A stretch of 45,406 bases of DNA from Magnetococcales bacterium (GCA_015231305.1 JADGBW010000013.1:1-45406); one strand, 5' to 3'; counted from the stretch's first letter, positions 33,883 to 45,406 are shown. A program made the numbers and translations. Notes: generated from the letters alone by a model not told the origin.

Positions 33883-34905
33883 TTAATAACTCCGGTCTAC
33901 AGCAAAGTCAGCTAGTTTTAGCATGGTGTCACGTTCAGTAGATTGTGGAAATGATGCTAATTGGGCTTTAGCTTGTTCCACAAGGTTACGGGCGGTTTTC
34001 ATGGCATAATCAAGAGAGCCTCTATCCTTTATAATTTGAATAGCTTTTTTTAGACCTTCTTCAGGGTGGTTGGTATCTTCAAGGCAGAGCCGCCAAAATT
34101 CTCGTTCTTCCTCAGAACCCTCAGCATAAGCATGGATAACAGGTAGGGTTATTTTCCCCTCTTGAAAATCATCGCCAATAGTTTTGCCTAAAGTCTCTTG
34201 TGTGGCAGAATAGTCCAAAGCGTCATCTACTACCTGATAAGCTTGGCCTAACAGAAGGCCATAATTAGAGACCTTTGCGATTTCCTCTTCACTACGATTG
34301 CATAACAGTGCCCCAAGTTGTGTGGCAGCAGCAAATAGAGTGGCGGTTTTACTAGAGACCACCTGCATATATTTTGTCTCATCTGTTGCCAGGTCGTTGG
34401 TGACAACCAACTGCAACACTTCACCTTCTGATATAACCGCACAGGCATCAGCAATAATTTGTAAAACTTGCAAGTCTCCATGTTCTACCAGCATTTGGAA
34501 AGAACGAGAAAATAGAAAGTCACCTACTAACACTGGTGCTTTACTGCCCCAAACAGAGTTTGCAGTCTCGCTACCTCTACGTGTAAGTGAACCATCTACC
34601 ACATCATCATGTAAAAGGGTGGCGGTATGGATAAACTCTACAACAGCAGCAAGTAGTGCGTGTTGCGTACCAGAGTAACCAAACATTTTTGCTGTTAGTA
34701 GAGTGAGTGCCGGACGCAGACGCTTGCCACCACTATTAATTAGGTGTGATCCCAGTTGGGGAATAAGCTCCACCTGAGCATTTAATTGCTCTATAATGAT
34801 CTGGTTGGTTTTTTCTAAGTCGTCTTTAATTAGAACGTGCAACTCTGCTAAAGCTGTAGGTAGCTCTTTTTTTGGACTATTATTATCTGGAGATTGGATC
34901 TTCAC
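33883..34905 (-). CDS. ispB: trans-polyprenyl (octaprenyl-type) diphosphate synthase
   Basis: The 340-residue enzyme elongates isoprenyl diphosphates for the quinone side chain. It has GGKRLRPAL, the first Asp-rich motif LLHDDVVDGS (Asp100, Asp101, Asp104), GSETANSVWG, the LVGDFLF region and the second Asp-rich motif VVDDALDY (Asp227, Asp228, Asp231). Length is normal for long-chain synthases. It stands divergent from maf and the rplU block. The chain length made cannot be told from sequence alone. Confidence 0.93.
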   Translation of the reverse strand: MKIQSPDNNSPKKELPTALAELHVLIKDDLEKTNQIIIEQLNAQVELIPQLGSHLINSGGKRLRPALTLLTAKMFGYSGTQHALLAAVVEFIHTATLLHDDVVDGSLTRRGSETANSVWGSKAPVLVGDFLFSRSFQMLVEHGDLQVLQIIADACAVISEGEVLQLVVTNDLATDETKYMQVVSSKTATLFAAATQLGALLCNRSEEEIAKVSNYGLLLGQAYQVVDDALDYSATQETLGKTIGDDFQEGKITLPVIHAYAEGSEEEREFWRLCLEDTNHPEEGLKKAIQIIKDRGSLDYAMKTARNLVEQAKAQLASFPQSTERDTMLKLADFAVDRSY

Positions 34906-35147
34906 TTGAGACCGTTTACGTAGGATTTCATGGAGAACTAAATAGTCACAGGTTTAAGGGTTAAAGATCTACAAACAAGCACAACTACATTGTAAAACCA
35001 AACCATAAAGCCTATAAACACCACCTGATATATTATAAATTAAACCAATTTTTAACAGACTAACCAAACAACAGTCAATACACAATTTCTATACAAATCA
35101 GGGCTACTGTATACCTAACCCCCACAATTGGGGAGGAAAAAACCGTC

Positions 35148-35744
35148 ATGACAGGTAAAAAACAACTTTTTTGGCTTAAAAAAGGCCGTACAATATGCTT
35201 AGCCTCGGCATCACCAAGGCGGTTAGAACTGTTGGTACAGGTAGGAATAGAACCATTTGTCTACCCAACAGATGTAAACGAGACTATTTATAAAAAAGAG
35301 AAACCAAAAAAGTACGCCAAACGTATGGCGATAGCAAAAGCTCAGGCTGGATTAAAATCAGGTCATGATATTATATTAGGTGCGGATACGGTTGTGGTTT
35401 TGGACGGCAAAGTTTTAGGCAAGCCAGCAGATAAACGTGATGCTATAAATATGTTGAGTAAATTATCAGGTAGGCAGCATAAGGTTATTACGGCAATTGC
35501 CATTATTTCACCAAAAACCGATAAAATTTTAGCAAAAGAGGTAGAAACCAAAGTTTGGTTTAAAAAAGTTAGTAAAAGTGATATCCGTAAATATGTCGCT
35601 ACAAATGAACCGATGGATAAAGCTGGGTCATATGGTATACAAGGGGTTGGGGCGTTTTTAGTGAAGAAAATAAAAGGCTCTTATAGTGGTGTTGTAGGGC
35701 TGCCATTGTTTGAAACTTTGCATTTATTGACAAATTCTAATTGA
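35148..35744 (+). CDS. maf: Maf-family nucleoside triphosphate pyrophosphatase
   Basis: Maf proteins hydrolyse dTTP/UTP or modified nucleotides and affect septum formation. The 198-residue protein has LASASPRRLELL, DVNET, RMAIAKAQ, ILGADTVVVLDG, GKPADKRDA, SGRQHKVITAIAI and the C-terminal DKAGSYGIQGVGA. A GGGAGG site about 10 bases before the ATG supports the start. It precedes the rplU block by 142 bp. Confidence 0.93.
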   Translation: MTGKKQLFWLKKGRTICLASASPRRLELLVQVGIEPFVYPTDVNETIYKKEKPKKYAKRMAIAKAQAGLKSGHDIILGADTVVVLDGKVLGKPADKRDAINMLSKLSGRQHKVITAIAIISPKTDKILAKEVETKVWFKKVSKSDIRKYVATNEPMDKAGSYGIQGVGAFLVKKIKGSYSGVVGLPLFETLHLLTNSN

Positions 35745-35886
35745 CTCTTTCTTCAATACCGTGATAATGGGTCGGTTCAGGGATAGGAGATTATACATAT
35801 CCCTTGTATAGATAAATATATTATTACTTAATAAATTTCAGATGCAGTATCGGTCTTAATGATTGTAATTGGAGGTTTTCTTTAAC

Positions 35887-36192
35887 ATGTATGCAGTGGT
35901 CCGCACAGGCGGCAAACAATATAAAGTAGCAGTGAACGATATTCTGCGTGTTGAAACCCTATCTGGTGAAAAGGGTGATGAGGTCACATTAGATGATGTG
36001 GTCATGTTAAGTGATGATGACGGTATTAAAACCGGCAAAGATCTTGAATCAGCAGCAGTGAAAGGAACTATCGTTTCACAGTTTCGTGATAAAAAAGTTC
36101 TTGTCTTTAAAAAGAATCGTCGTAAAAACTATCGCCGGACCAATGGTCACAGGCAGAGTTTGACTGAACTGAAAATTACCTCAATTCAGTAG
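35887..36192 (+). CDS. rplU: ribosomal protein bL21
   Basis: The 101-residue protein is a full bL21: YAVVRTGGKQYKV, VNDILRVE, the conserved basic segment FKKNRRKNYRRTNGHRQ and C-terminal LTELKITSI. I choose the ATG at 35887, not the TTG 18 bases upstream; GGAGG at 35872-35876 fits it. The leader (35745-35886) has a small GGGATA/TATCCC dyad, which could be a leader structure but is weak evidence. rpmA follows at 138 bp, as usual. Confidence 0.96.
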   Translation: MYAVVRTGGKQYKVAVNDILRVETLSGEKGDEVTLDDVVMLSDDDGIKTGKDLESAAVKGTIVSQFRDKKVLVFKKNRRKNYRRTNGHRQSLTELKITSIQ

Positions 36193-36330
36193 ATTTTATT
36201 TTCATAGTTGATCTTCATGTTAAGTTGAAAGTTTTTAGTATATTAAAACCACCATTTGTTAATTTATTTGGTTTTTTAATTTTTTCTCAAAATAGTGAAG
36301 GTCTTAAACTTATAAAAGAGAGTTTTAACA

Positions 36331-36582
36331 ATGGCACATAAAAAAGCCGGTGGTAGTACCCGTAACGGGCGGGATTCAATTGGTCGTAGGTTAGGCGTAA
36401 AAAAATATGGTGGCCAGAATGTTGTCCCTGGCAACATCATCATGCGGCAGCGTGGAACCAAGGTAAATCCTGGTGACGGTGTTGGCATGGGTAATGACCA
36501 CACTATATTTGCTGTTGCTGAAGGTAAGGTAGAATTTAGCAAACGCAACAACAAACAGTATGTAAATGTAGTACAAGCCTAA
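36331..36582 (+). CDS. rpmA: ribosomal protein bL27
   Basis: The 83-residue protein is a complete bL27: [55 protein letters not shown] and the C-terminal KVEFSKRNN. It has no extra N-terminal extension of the Firmicutes type that needs cleavage. It sits between rplU and obgE as in most bacteria. Confidence 0.97.
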   Translation: MAHKKAGGSTRNGRDSIGRRLGVKKYGGQNVVPGNIIMRQRGTKVNPGDGVGMGNDHTIFAVAEGKVEFSKRNNKQYVNVVQA

Positions 36583-36658
36583 ACCTGCTTTTTGGGACTG
36601 TTTGTTTTAAGATTAAGTTTTTCATGTCCTTTGCTTGTATGTAGAAGTTATTTTTGTG

Positions 36659-36700
36659 AGAAACGGCAGTTGAAAGTATAAACTTTCAACTGCCGTTTCT
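36659..36700. terminator. perfect 19-bp hairpin after rpmA
   Basis: AGAAACGGCAGTTGAAAGT at 36659-36677 is followed by a 4-base loop and its exact reverse complement ending at 36700. The stem is 19 bp with no mismatch. It lies 77 bp past the rpmA stop and 176 bp before obgE. There is no T-run directly after, so it is not a standard Rho-independent terminator; it could be a terminator, an attenuator or an mRNA stabiliser. Confidence 0.6.
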
Positions 36701-36869
36701 GGCTTTAACCTAGCAACATTAATGAATAATTTCTCTTTTACTAGGCGCTAACTATAGCAGTTACATTACAGTTTTACATATAGTTCTATATCTTTCAGCT
36801 GGATATAAACCATGTATTATCATGATGTTATCTATAGGGTAGAGCCTTATTTAAGAATAATCCGGTTAG

Positions 36870-39201
<2,332 letters not shown>

Positions 39202-39221
39202 ATATTTGAGGAAATATAACC

Positions 39222-40490
39222 GTGCGCGATATTGAAACCATGGTAGAAACAGTTGCTAAACAGGCTAGGCAGGCAGCTAGAACTTTGGCTGGTGCTTCTG
39301 GTGGCAATAAAAACAAAGCTTTGGAGATTATGGCAAATCTGCTCATTGAGCGATCCGCAGATTTAAAGCGTGAGAACAAAATCGATTTAATAGCAGCAGA
39401 AAAAAATGGTCTCACTTCAGCTATGATTGACCGTTTAAGGCTTACCGATAAGGTAATAGCTGGCATGGCTGATGGTTTACGACAGGTAGCTGCACTGCCT
39501 GATCCTGTTGGAGAAATAACAGAGATGAAACCAAGGCCCAACGACTTGAAAATTGGCCGAATGCGGGTTCCATTAGGGGTTGTTGGCATTATCTATGAGT
39601 CTCGCCCTAATGTAACAGCAGACGCTGCTGCTCTTTGTGTTAAGTCAGGCAATGCAGTGATTTTACGTGGTGGTTCAGAGGCCAGATATTCCAACCGGGC
39701 TATTGCAGCTATTCTTGCCCAAGGTTTAAGTGATGCAGGGCTGCCCCAAGCAGCAGTACAATTTATTGATACTACAGATAGGGCAGCGGTTGGTGCTCTG
39801 CTTAAGTGTAATGAATTTGTAGATGTAATTATTCCCCGTGGTGGTAAAGGGTTGATTAAACGGGTAATGGAAGACTCTACCATTCCGGTTATTAAACATT
39901 TAGATGGAATTTGTCACACCTATATAGACCGTTACGCTGATTTGCAAATGGCCGAAAATATTGCTTTTAACGGTAAGATGCATCGCACTGGTGTGTGTAA
40001 CGCAACAGAAACTCTATTGGTGCACAAAGCAGTAGCAAATGAGTTTTTACCTCGTATTACCAACCTTTTATCAGATTCTGGTTGCGAAATAAGAGGGTGT
40101 GAGCAGACCCGTGATTTATCAGGAGCATCAATATCTGTCGCACAAGCTACAGATGAAGATTGGAGAACTGAATATTTAGAAGCAATTTTATCAATAAAAG
40201 TTGTGGCCAGCCTTGATGATGCCATGAATCACATAGAAAAATATTCGTCACGACATACTGAAGTAATAGTTACTGATAACCATAACCGAGCCATGCGTTT
40301 TTTAAGGGAGGTAGACTCCTCCTCGGTAATGGTTAATGCATCTAGTAGGTTTAGTGACGGTTTTGAATATGGCTTGGGGGCTGAAATGGGTATTTCTACT
40401 GATAAGCTCCATGTTAGGGGGCCAGTAGGGTTGGAAGGTCTGACTTCTCTTAAATATATAGTAATGGGAGAGGGGCAGGTAAGGGGTTGA
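39222..40490 (+). CDS. proA: gamma-glutamyl phosphate reductase
   Basis: ProA reduces glutamyl phosphate to glutamate semialdehyde in proline synthesis. The 422-residue protein has [46 protein letters not shown], the catalytic Cys259 in [13 protein letters not shown] and [12 protein letters not shown] near the end. GAGG 9 bases before the GTG at 39222 supports that start over an in-frame ATG six codons later. It follows proB by 20 bp, so the two act together. Confidence 0.96.
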   Translation: MRDIETMVETVAKQARQAARTLAGASGGNKNKALEIMANLLIERSADLKRENKIDLIAAEKNGLTSAMIDRLRLTDKVIAGMADGLRQVAALPDPVGEITEMKPRPNDLKIGRMRVPLGVVGIIYESRPNVTADAAALCVKSGNAVILRGGSEARYSNRAIAAILAQGLSDAGLPQAAVQFIDTTDRAAVGALLKCNEFVDVIIPRGGKGLIKRVMEDSTIPVIKHLDGICHTYIDRYADLQMAENIAFNGKMHRTGVCNATETLLVHKAVANEFLPRITNLLSDSGCEIRGCEQTRDLSGASISVAQATDEDWRTEYLEAILSIKVVASLDDAMNHIEKYSSRHTEVIVTDNHNRAMRFLREVDSSSVMVNASSRFSDGFEYGLGAEMGISTDKLHVRGPVGLEGLTSLKYIVMGEGQVRG

Positions 40491-40503
40491 GGTAGGTAAA
40501 GAA

Positions 40504-41175
40504 GTGAAAAACCCTACCAAAAGAAAAATAGGTGTTTTAGGAGGCGCATTTAACCCACCGCATTTTGGTCATTTATTACCTGCTATGGAGGTGATAGAGA
40601 GAGTTGGTTTGCAGCAGGTACTGTTTTTGCCTTCGGGTGAACATCCCTTAAAAAAAAATAGTATCATTGCCGCTAATCATCGATATGCTATGACTAAAGC
40701 TGCTATAGACCAAACTCCGCAATTTGCAATAAGCGACTTGGATGTTAAACGCGCTGGCACTTCTTATTCGGTAGATACATTAGCAGAGTTAGCCAATAGA
40801 TATCCTGACCATGAGCTGGCTTTTATGGTGGGTAGCGATATTTTAGGAGAGCTTCACCTTTGGAAAAGTTGGCATAAAATACTGGATAATGCCCACATGT
40901 TAATGATGGTGCGTCCAGGGATTGATGTTGATTTAAACTCTCCAATTGTAGATAAAAATGTAGTTGAATTTTTAGTAAACAACCGAGTGGAAAATCCAGA
41001 ACAACTAGACGCTGCAAGTGGTGGGTCATATAAATTTATCCAGATACCAGTTACCCCTGTAGATATTTCTGCTACCAAGGTAAGGGCTATGGTAAAAAAT
41101 GGGATAAACTACGACAAATATACCCCAGCTGGGGTGGTGAAATATATAATAGAGCATAGACTTTATTTAACCTGA
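40504..41175 (+). CDS. nadD: nicotinate-nucleotide adenylyltransferase
   Basis: NadD adenylylates nicotinate mononucleotide in NAD synthesis. The 223-residue protein has the nucleotidyltransferase motif GGAFNPPHFGHL (13-24), LPSGEHPLK, RYAMTKAAI, SYSVDTLAEL, VGSDIL and the C-terminal ISATKVRAM with IIEHRLY. It starts with GTG at 40504, 13 bp after proA, with GAGG upstream. It is normally followed by rsfS, as here. Confidence 0.95.
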   Translation: MKNPTKRKIGVLGGAFNPPHFGHLLPAMEVIERVGLQQVLFLPSGEHPLKKNSIIAANHRYAMTKAAIDQTPQFAISDLDVKRAGTSYSVDTLAELANRYPDHELAFMVGSDILGELHLWKSWHKILDNAHMLMMVRPGIDVDLNSPIVDKNVVEFLVNNRVENPEQLDAASGGSYKFIQIPVTPVDISATKVRAMVKNGINYDKYTPAGVVKYIIEHRLYLT

Positions 41176-41219
41176 GTTTAAACCCGTCATAAAAAAAATA
41201 TACGGGTAAAGAGAGTATA

Positions 41220-41645
41220 ATGATGGAAAGTGAACAGCTAGCAAAACAGCTCCAAGAAGTTTTAGAAGACAAAAAAGGGGTTGATATTGAGCTGATGGAC
41301 CTGCGTGAACGCTCTACCTTTACAGATTTTTTTCTAGTTGTTACCGGAACCTCATCCACCCATGTTTCAGCTTTAGCAGAAGAAGTTGACAGATTTGCCT
41401 CACAAAATAAGGTGCAAATTTTAGGTAATGAAGGAAACCGTGAGTCAAAGTGGGTTTTGGTAGATTTAGGTGATGTAATTGTCCATGTATTTTTAGCCGA
41501 AGCTCGTGAGTTATATAGTTTAGATAAACTATGGAGCAAAGATACCATGTTGCTTAATAAACGTCGTGATGAAGAGGCGTTAGCTGAGGAAATAAGTAAA
41601 TTTGAGGCCAGTGAAGTTGAGGCCAGTGAAGAAGATAAAAATTAA
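41220..41645 (+). CDS. rsfS: ribosome silencing factor RsfS
   Basis: RsfS binds uL14 and blocks subunit joining in slow growth. The 141-residue protein has LMDLRERSTFTDFFLVVTGTSSTHVSALAEEV, NRESKWVLVDLGDVIVHVF and REYLELDKLW-like AREYLS variants (here ARELYSLDKLWS). The core matches the family; the C-terminal 25 residues are acidic with a repeated EASE motif and extend beyond the usual end. It lies between nadD and rlmH. Confidence 0.94.
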   Translation: MMESEQLAKQLQEVLEDKKGVDIELMDLRERSTFTDFFLVVTGTSSTHVSALAEEVDRFASQNKVQILGNEGNRESKWVLVDLGDVIVHVFLAEARELYSLDKLWSKDTMLLNKRRDEEALAEEISKFEASEVEASEEDKN

Positions 41646-41660
41646 GTAAGAGGGTAACAC

Positions 41661-42134
41661 TTGAAGTTTCGTATAATAGCAGTTGGTCGAGGTGCGCCCA
41701 AACCCATTAAAACCATGGTAGATGACTATATCAAACGTCTACAACGCATGGCTCCTACCTTGTTAGTAGAGATAGCAGAAGAGCGTCGCACAACAGCAAG
41801 TAGCAGTAACACAGCACAGCTTTTAAAAAAAGAGGCGGGGCGAATACGAGATAAAATCCCGCCGGGAGCAGTTGTAGTACCTTTAGAGATAACTGCACCA
41901 ATAATATCATCAACGGATCTTGCAACAAAAATAAACCGTCAGGCTGACAGTGGAGAGAGGGAGATATGCTTCATAATAGGTGGCCCTGACGGTCTTGATA
42001 AAAGTTTGTTAAATAACCCCTGGAAAATATCTTTTGGCCCTATGACTTTTCCCCATATGCTGGTAAGGGTGATGTTACTAGAGCAACTCTACCGCGCTAT
42101 GACTATTTTGGAGAGAGTTCCTTATCATAGATAA
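41661..42134 (+). CDS. rlmH: 23S rRNA pseudouridine-1915 N3-methyltransferase
   Basis: RlmH methylates m3-Psi1915 in 23S rRNA. The 157-residue SPOUT protein has KEAGRI, VPLEI, CFIIGGPDGLD, ISFGPMTFPHMLVRVMLLEQLYRA and the C-terminal ERVPYHR. All of the trefoil-knot SAM site is present. The TTG start has an AGAGGG site 6 bases upstream and follows rsfS by 15 bp. It is the last gene of the conserved block. A weak GGTG/CACC dyad follows the stop. Confidence 0.95.
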   Translation: MKFRIIAVGRGAPKPIKTMVDDYIKRLQRMAPTLLVEIAEERRTTASSSNTAQLLKKEAGRIRDKIPPGAVVVPLEITAPIISSTDLATKINRQADSGEREICFIIGGPDGLDKSLLNNPWKISFGPMTFPHMLVRVMLLEQLYRAMTILERVPYHR

Positions 42135-42576
42135 GGTGCTAATAACACCGTAATATATTTTCTCTATTTGTAAAATTATTCTTTTTTATATTAATTACAG
42201 ATACAGATTAAATATATATTTAACCATGTTCTTAATATCTCTTCTGATCTTAAATATTTTTTTTATTTGCGATATTTATCTATAACCAACCTCTGTACAG
42301 CCTCAGTTAGAAATATTATACTTCAATTTTTATGAATTTCAGCTAGAAATATATCTTCTTGAAGTTAAGGCCTTAACGATCAATTAAATGTTGTTTCTTA
42401 AGTCGTAAACATTTGTTTTTTTTGTAAGTTATTTATTTTATTAACAAATGTTCATTATTTAAATAATTCCAACAAAAAAAATGCAAAATAATTCAAAAAA
42501 AATGGTGAATAAATTTAGGGTTTGAGGTATTAGTATATTAACGGTCATTAATCCCTAAAATAATAGGTTCATCACC
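42135..42576. promoter_or_regulatory. AT-rich regulatory region before the giant adhesin
   Basis: This 442-bp gap holds several elements: a 14-bp perfect palindrome GTTAAGGCCTTAAC (42364-42377); direct repeats CAG(T/C)TAGAAATAT at 42304 and 42340; an inverted repeat AACATTTGTT/AACAAATGTT (42408-42417 and 42443-42452); and A-tracts starting at 42474, 42485 and 42495, phased at about 10.5 bp, which would bend the DNA. No clean sigma70 promoter was assigned. It is a likely control region for the large gene that follows. Confidence 0.55.
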
Positions 42577-45406
42577 ATGGCAGAAGATCCAAAAACCAGC
42601 GAAGAAACTACCGAAGAAGAAGATACCGAGAGACAGAATCTTGATGATATGACTGTCTTGGATGGTGCTGGTCAGTCTGAAGATATTGATGCTGAGAGTA
42701 TGGCTGATATCTCTTCAGAAGGGGTAGAGGATAGCGGTGGATCAAGCTCTATTAATATGGGTAGTAGAGAGCAGGCTACGGAAGATGCTGCCAATGTGAT
42801 GTCAGCCTTAACAGATATAGAAGGTTTTTCTCAAGTATCGCGTGGTGAAGAAGAAGAAGAGGTAGCAGATGATGCACTAGATTTAGGCACACAAGAGTTT
42901 CAAGCAGCCGAAGAAGAGTCAGTAGGAATTGAAAGTACAGCTACCCGTTATCAAACTTCAGAAACAGAAGCAGGTGCAGAGGAAGAGGATGGAGAAGAGC
43001 TAGCTGCTTCAGCAAGATCTGGAACATCAGCTCAAGGCGGCTTCGGAGTTGGAGAGGAGGAGGAAGAAGAAGAGGCAGAAGAGGAGGCGGAAAGAGCAGC
43101 AGAAGAGGCAGCCCAAGAGTTAGCAGAAGAAGAAGAGCAAGAGGCAGAAGAGCAAGAGGCAGAAGCCGAACCAGAGCCGGAACCCGAGCCAGTATTTGAG
43201 GATACAATCGCATCGGAAGCATCGTTAGAAACCGCGGATGCCTCAGGCACAGAAGATGGAGCCATTAGTCTTAATATAGCATCTGGTTTAACAGATACCG
43301 ATGGTTCTGAATCTCTCTCCATAACTATTGAGGGTGTCCCAGAAGGAGCGGAACTCTCTGCAGGTACGGATAATGGAGATGGCACTTGGACTTTAGAGCC
43401 TGGTGACCTTGAAGGCTTGACAGTTACCCCACCTGAAAATTCAGATAACGACTTCACTTTAAGTGTAACAGCTACAACAACAGAATCATTTGGTGGTGAT
43501 CAGACCTCAGTTACCGGAAGCATAAATGTATCAGTTGATGCTGATGCTGACGCACCAACATTAGTATTAGAAGATAGCGCGTCTGGCACTGAAGATGGTG
43601 GAGCTATTCCACTTGATATAAGCTCTGGTTTAACAGATACAGATGGCTCAGAGTCCTTATCAATCACAATTGAGGGTGTTCCCGAAGGAGCAGAACTTTC
43701 CGCAGGAACCGATAATGGTGATGGCACATGGACACTGGAAGCAGACGATCTTGAGGGTTTAACAATTACCCCAGCTGAGAATTCCGACGAAGATTTTTCC
43801 TTAAGCGTAACAGCCACCTCAACAGAGGGAGGCGGTGGAGATACAGCCACCACAACGGGAACCATTGATATATCAGTAGATGCTGAAGCTGACGCGCCTA
43901 CTTTGGTAATGGATAATGCATCAGGCACAGAAGATAACGCAATAAGCTTGGACCTCTCTTCTGGCCTAACAGATACCGACGGATCAGAGTCATTATCCAT
44001 AACCATTGAAGGTGTACCAGAAGGAGCAGAACTTTCCGCAGGTACAGATAATGGAGATGGAACCTGGACCTTGGATGCTGGAGATTTAGAAGGTTTAACA
44101 GTAACCCCAGCAGAGAATTCCGATGAAGATTTCACCTTAAGTGTAACCGCTACATCTACAGAGGCTGATGGAGGTGATACAGCTACTACCACAGGCACAA
44201 TAAATGTATCCGTAGAAGCCGATGCCGACGCACCAACCCTAGAACTGACCGATACCGCATCAGGCACAGAAGATGGAGCCATAAGCTTAGACATAGCCTC
44301 CGGCCTTACCGATACCGACGGATCAGAGTCTCTATCCATAACCATTGAAGGAGTACCAGAAGGAGCCGAACTATCCTCCGGTACAGACAATGGAGATGGC
44401 ACTTGGACATTGGATGCAGGAGATTTAGAAGGTCTAACCATAACTCCTCCTGAGAATTCCGATGAAGACTTTTCCTTAAGTGTAACAGCTACATCCACAG
44501 AGGCAGATGGTGGAGATTCAGAGTCAGTATCAGGAACAATAAATGTTTCAGTAGATGCTGAAGCTGACGCGCCAACCCTAGAACTAACCGATACCGCTTC
44601 AGGTACTGAAGATGGAGCAATTAGCTTAGATATAGCTTCCGGTCTAACTGATACTGACGGATCAGAATCCCTATCCATAACCATTGAAGGAGTACCAGAA
44701 GGGGCCGAACTCTCCGCAGGTATAGATAATGGAGATGGAACCTGGACTTTGGATGCAGGAGATTTAGAAGGATTAACAGTAACCCCACCTGAAGATTCCG
44801 ACGAAGATTTCTCATTAAGCGTAACAGCTACATCCACAGAAGCTGATGGAGGGGATACAGCCACCACAACAGGCACAATAAATGTATCAGTAGATGCCGA
44901 TGCTGATGCCCCAACCCTAGAACTAACTGATACCGCATCAGGCACAGAAGATGGAGCCATAAGCCTAGATATAGCCTCCGGTCTAACCGATACCGACGGG
45001 TCAGAGTCACTATCCATAACCATTGAAGGTGTTCCAGAAGGAGCCGAACTCTCTGCAGGTACGGATAATGGAGATGGAACCTGGACTTTAGATGCAGGAG
45101 ATTTAGAAGGATTAACAGTAACCCCAGCAGAGAATTCCGATGAAGATTTCTCCCTAAGCGTAACAGCTACATCCACAGAGGCTGATGGAGGAGATACAGC
45201 CATCACAACTGGAACAATTGATGTATCCGTAGATGCTGAAGCTGATGCACCTACATTGGTTATGGATGATAGTGCCTCAGGCACAGAAGATGGAGCCATA
45301 AGCTTAGATATAGCCTCCGGTCTAACAGATACCGACGGATCAGAGTCACTATCCATAACCATTGAAGGAGTACCAGAAGGAGCCGAACTCTCCGCAGGTA
45401 CAGATA
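42577..45406 (+). CDS. giant adhesin-like repeat protein (N-terminal part, runs off the window)
   Basis: The ATG at 42577 opens a frame with no stop before the window edge, giving at least 943 residues. Residues 1 to about 210 are strongly acidic, with long Glu/Ala runs at about 153-200 and a PEPEPEPV linker; no signal peptide or hydrophobic segment is seen. From about residue 220 it consists of 113-residue repeats with the pattern SGTEDGAISL, GLTDTDGSESLSITIEGVP, AGTDNGDGTWTL, DLEGLTVTP, DEDFSLSVTAT and ADAPTL. These are cadherin/Ig-like modules with DTDGSE and DNGDG calcium-type motifs, as in RTX adhesins. Type I secretion with a C-terminal signal outside the window is likely. Confidence 0.88.
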   Translation, partial: MAEDPKTSEETTEEEDTERQNLDDMTVLDGAGQSEDIDAESMADISSEGVEDSGGSSSINMGSREQATEDAANVMSALTDIEGFSQVSRGEEEEEVADDALDLGTQEFQAAEEESVGIESTATRYQTSETEAGAEEEDGEELAASARSGTSAQGGFGVGEEEEEEEAEEEAERAAEEAAQELAEEEEQEAEEQEAEAEPEPEPEPVFEDTIASEASLETADASGTEDGAISLNIASGLTDTDGSESLSITIEGVPEGAELSAGTDNGDGTWTLEPGDLEGLTVTPPENSDNDFTLSVTATTTESFGGDQTSVTGSINVSVDADADAPTLVLEDSASGTEDGGAIPLDISSGLTDTDGSESLSITIEGVPEGAELSAGTDNGDGTWTLEADDLEGLTITPAENSDEDFSLSVTATSTEGGGGDTATTTGTIDISVDAEADAPTLVMDNASGTEDNAISLDLSSGLTDTDGSESLSITIEGVPEGAELSAGTDNGDGTWTLDAGDLEGLTVTPAENSDEDFTLSVTATSTEADGGDTATTTGTINVSVEADADAPTLELTDTASGTEDGAISLDIASGLTDTDGSESLSITIEGVPEGAELSSGTDNGDGTWTLDAGDLEGLTITPPENSDEDFSLSVTATSTEADGGDSESVSGTINVSVDAEADAPTLELTDTASGTEDGAISLDIASGLTDTDGSESLSITIEGVPEGAELSAGIDNGDGTWTLDAGDLEGLTVTPPEDSDEDFSLSVTATSTEADGGDTATTTGTINVSVDADADAPTLELTDTASGTEDGAISLDIASGLTDTDGSESLSITIEGVPEGAELSAGTDNGDGTWTLDAGDLEGLTVTPAENSDEDFSLSVTATSTEADGGDTAITTGTIDVSVDAEADAPTLVMDDSASGTEDGAISLDIASGLTDTDGSESLSITIEGVPEGAELSAGTD
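43243..45406 (+). repeat. tandem 339-bp (113-aa) repeats in the adhesin
   Basis: The SGTEDG segment begins at 43243, 43582, 43921, 44260, 44599, 44938 and 45277. Every step is exactly 339 bp, with no insertion or deletion across six complete units and a partial seventh. Most differences between units are synonymous. Later units look more alike than the first, suggesting recent duplication or gene conversion. Confidence 0.95.

Noticed and set aside
43500-45362. Long minus-strand frame of 620 codons, and a smaller one at 43032-43457
   Set aside because: Both are antisense to the adhesin. The plus frame is open throughout, has calcium-type motifs and known repeat modules. The minus frame is Ser/Pro/Val-rich, with its length explained by the 339-bp period being a multiple of three.

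Overview
The window looks like the chromosome of an AT-rich Gram-negative proteobacterium. The lipopolysaccharide genes kdsB and gmhB, a Tat-exported AmiC-type amidase and the conserved block rplU-rpmA-obgE-proB-proA-nadD-rsfS-rlmH support this. A deep-branching marine lineage such as Magnetococcia, or a relative, is a guess from gene content and the giant repeat adhesin. No rRNA gene, tRNA gene or CRISPR array was seen.

Layout. (1) 175-10246, minus strand: twelve tightly packed phage morphogenesis genes. They run from a protease-scaffold gene through a decoration protein, the major capsid protein and Mu gp36/gp37-like connectors to tail proteins and a discoidin-tagged hub-like protein. No terminase or portal gene lies upstream; the module stops abruptly at a 336-bp intergenic region carrying three 18-bp-spaced repeats. 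(2) 10583-22909: a REC-PAS-PAS-GGDEF-EAL protein; UDP-sugar and hexose-phosphate genes (galU, ugd, phosphomannomutase/phosphoglucomutase); pyrD-ispH; a DksA-like regulator divergent from a secreted nuclease; the operon DUF3108-kdsB-PilZ; then gmhB. (3) 22910-24859: a REP-like palindrome pair, a decayed HI0074-type gene and a cNMP-GGDEF protein. (4) 25158-31328: a compact six-gene operon with a fused E1 2-oxoacid dehydrogenase, E2 acyltransferase, methyltransferase, acyl carrier protein, GNAT-like protein and WalW-like polysaccharide deacetylase. (5) 31479-34905: amidase, DgcZ-like zinc-sensing diguanylate cyclase, and polyprenyl diphosphate synthase. (6) 35148-42134: maf and the ribosome-assembly, proline and NAD block. 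(7) 42577 to the right edge: the start of a giant adhesin-like protein with exact 339-bp repeats, open at the window end.

Working together: galU, ugd and the hexomutase feed surface polysaccharide. KdsB and GmhB feed the LPS core. The six-gene operon looks like a dedicated acyl-group supply and transfer pathway for a deacetylated glycan, which is an inference. Three c-di-GMP turnover proteins, a PilZ-like protein and a giant adhesin make the region rich in biofilm and surface functions. The two items most worth following up are the six-gene acyl/glycan operon and the terminase-less capsid-tail module with its nested scaffold start.
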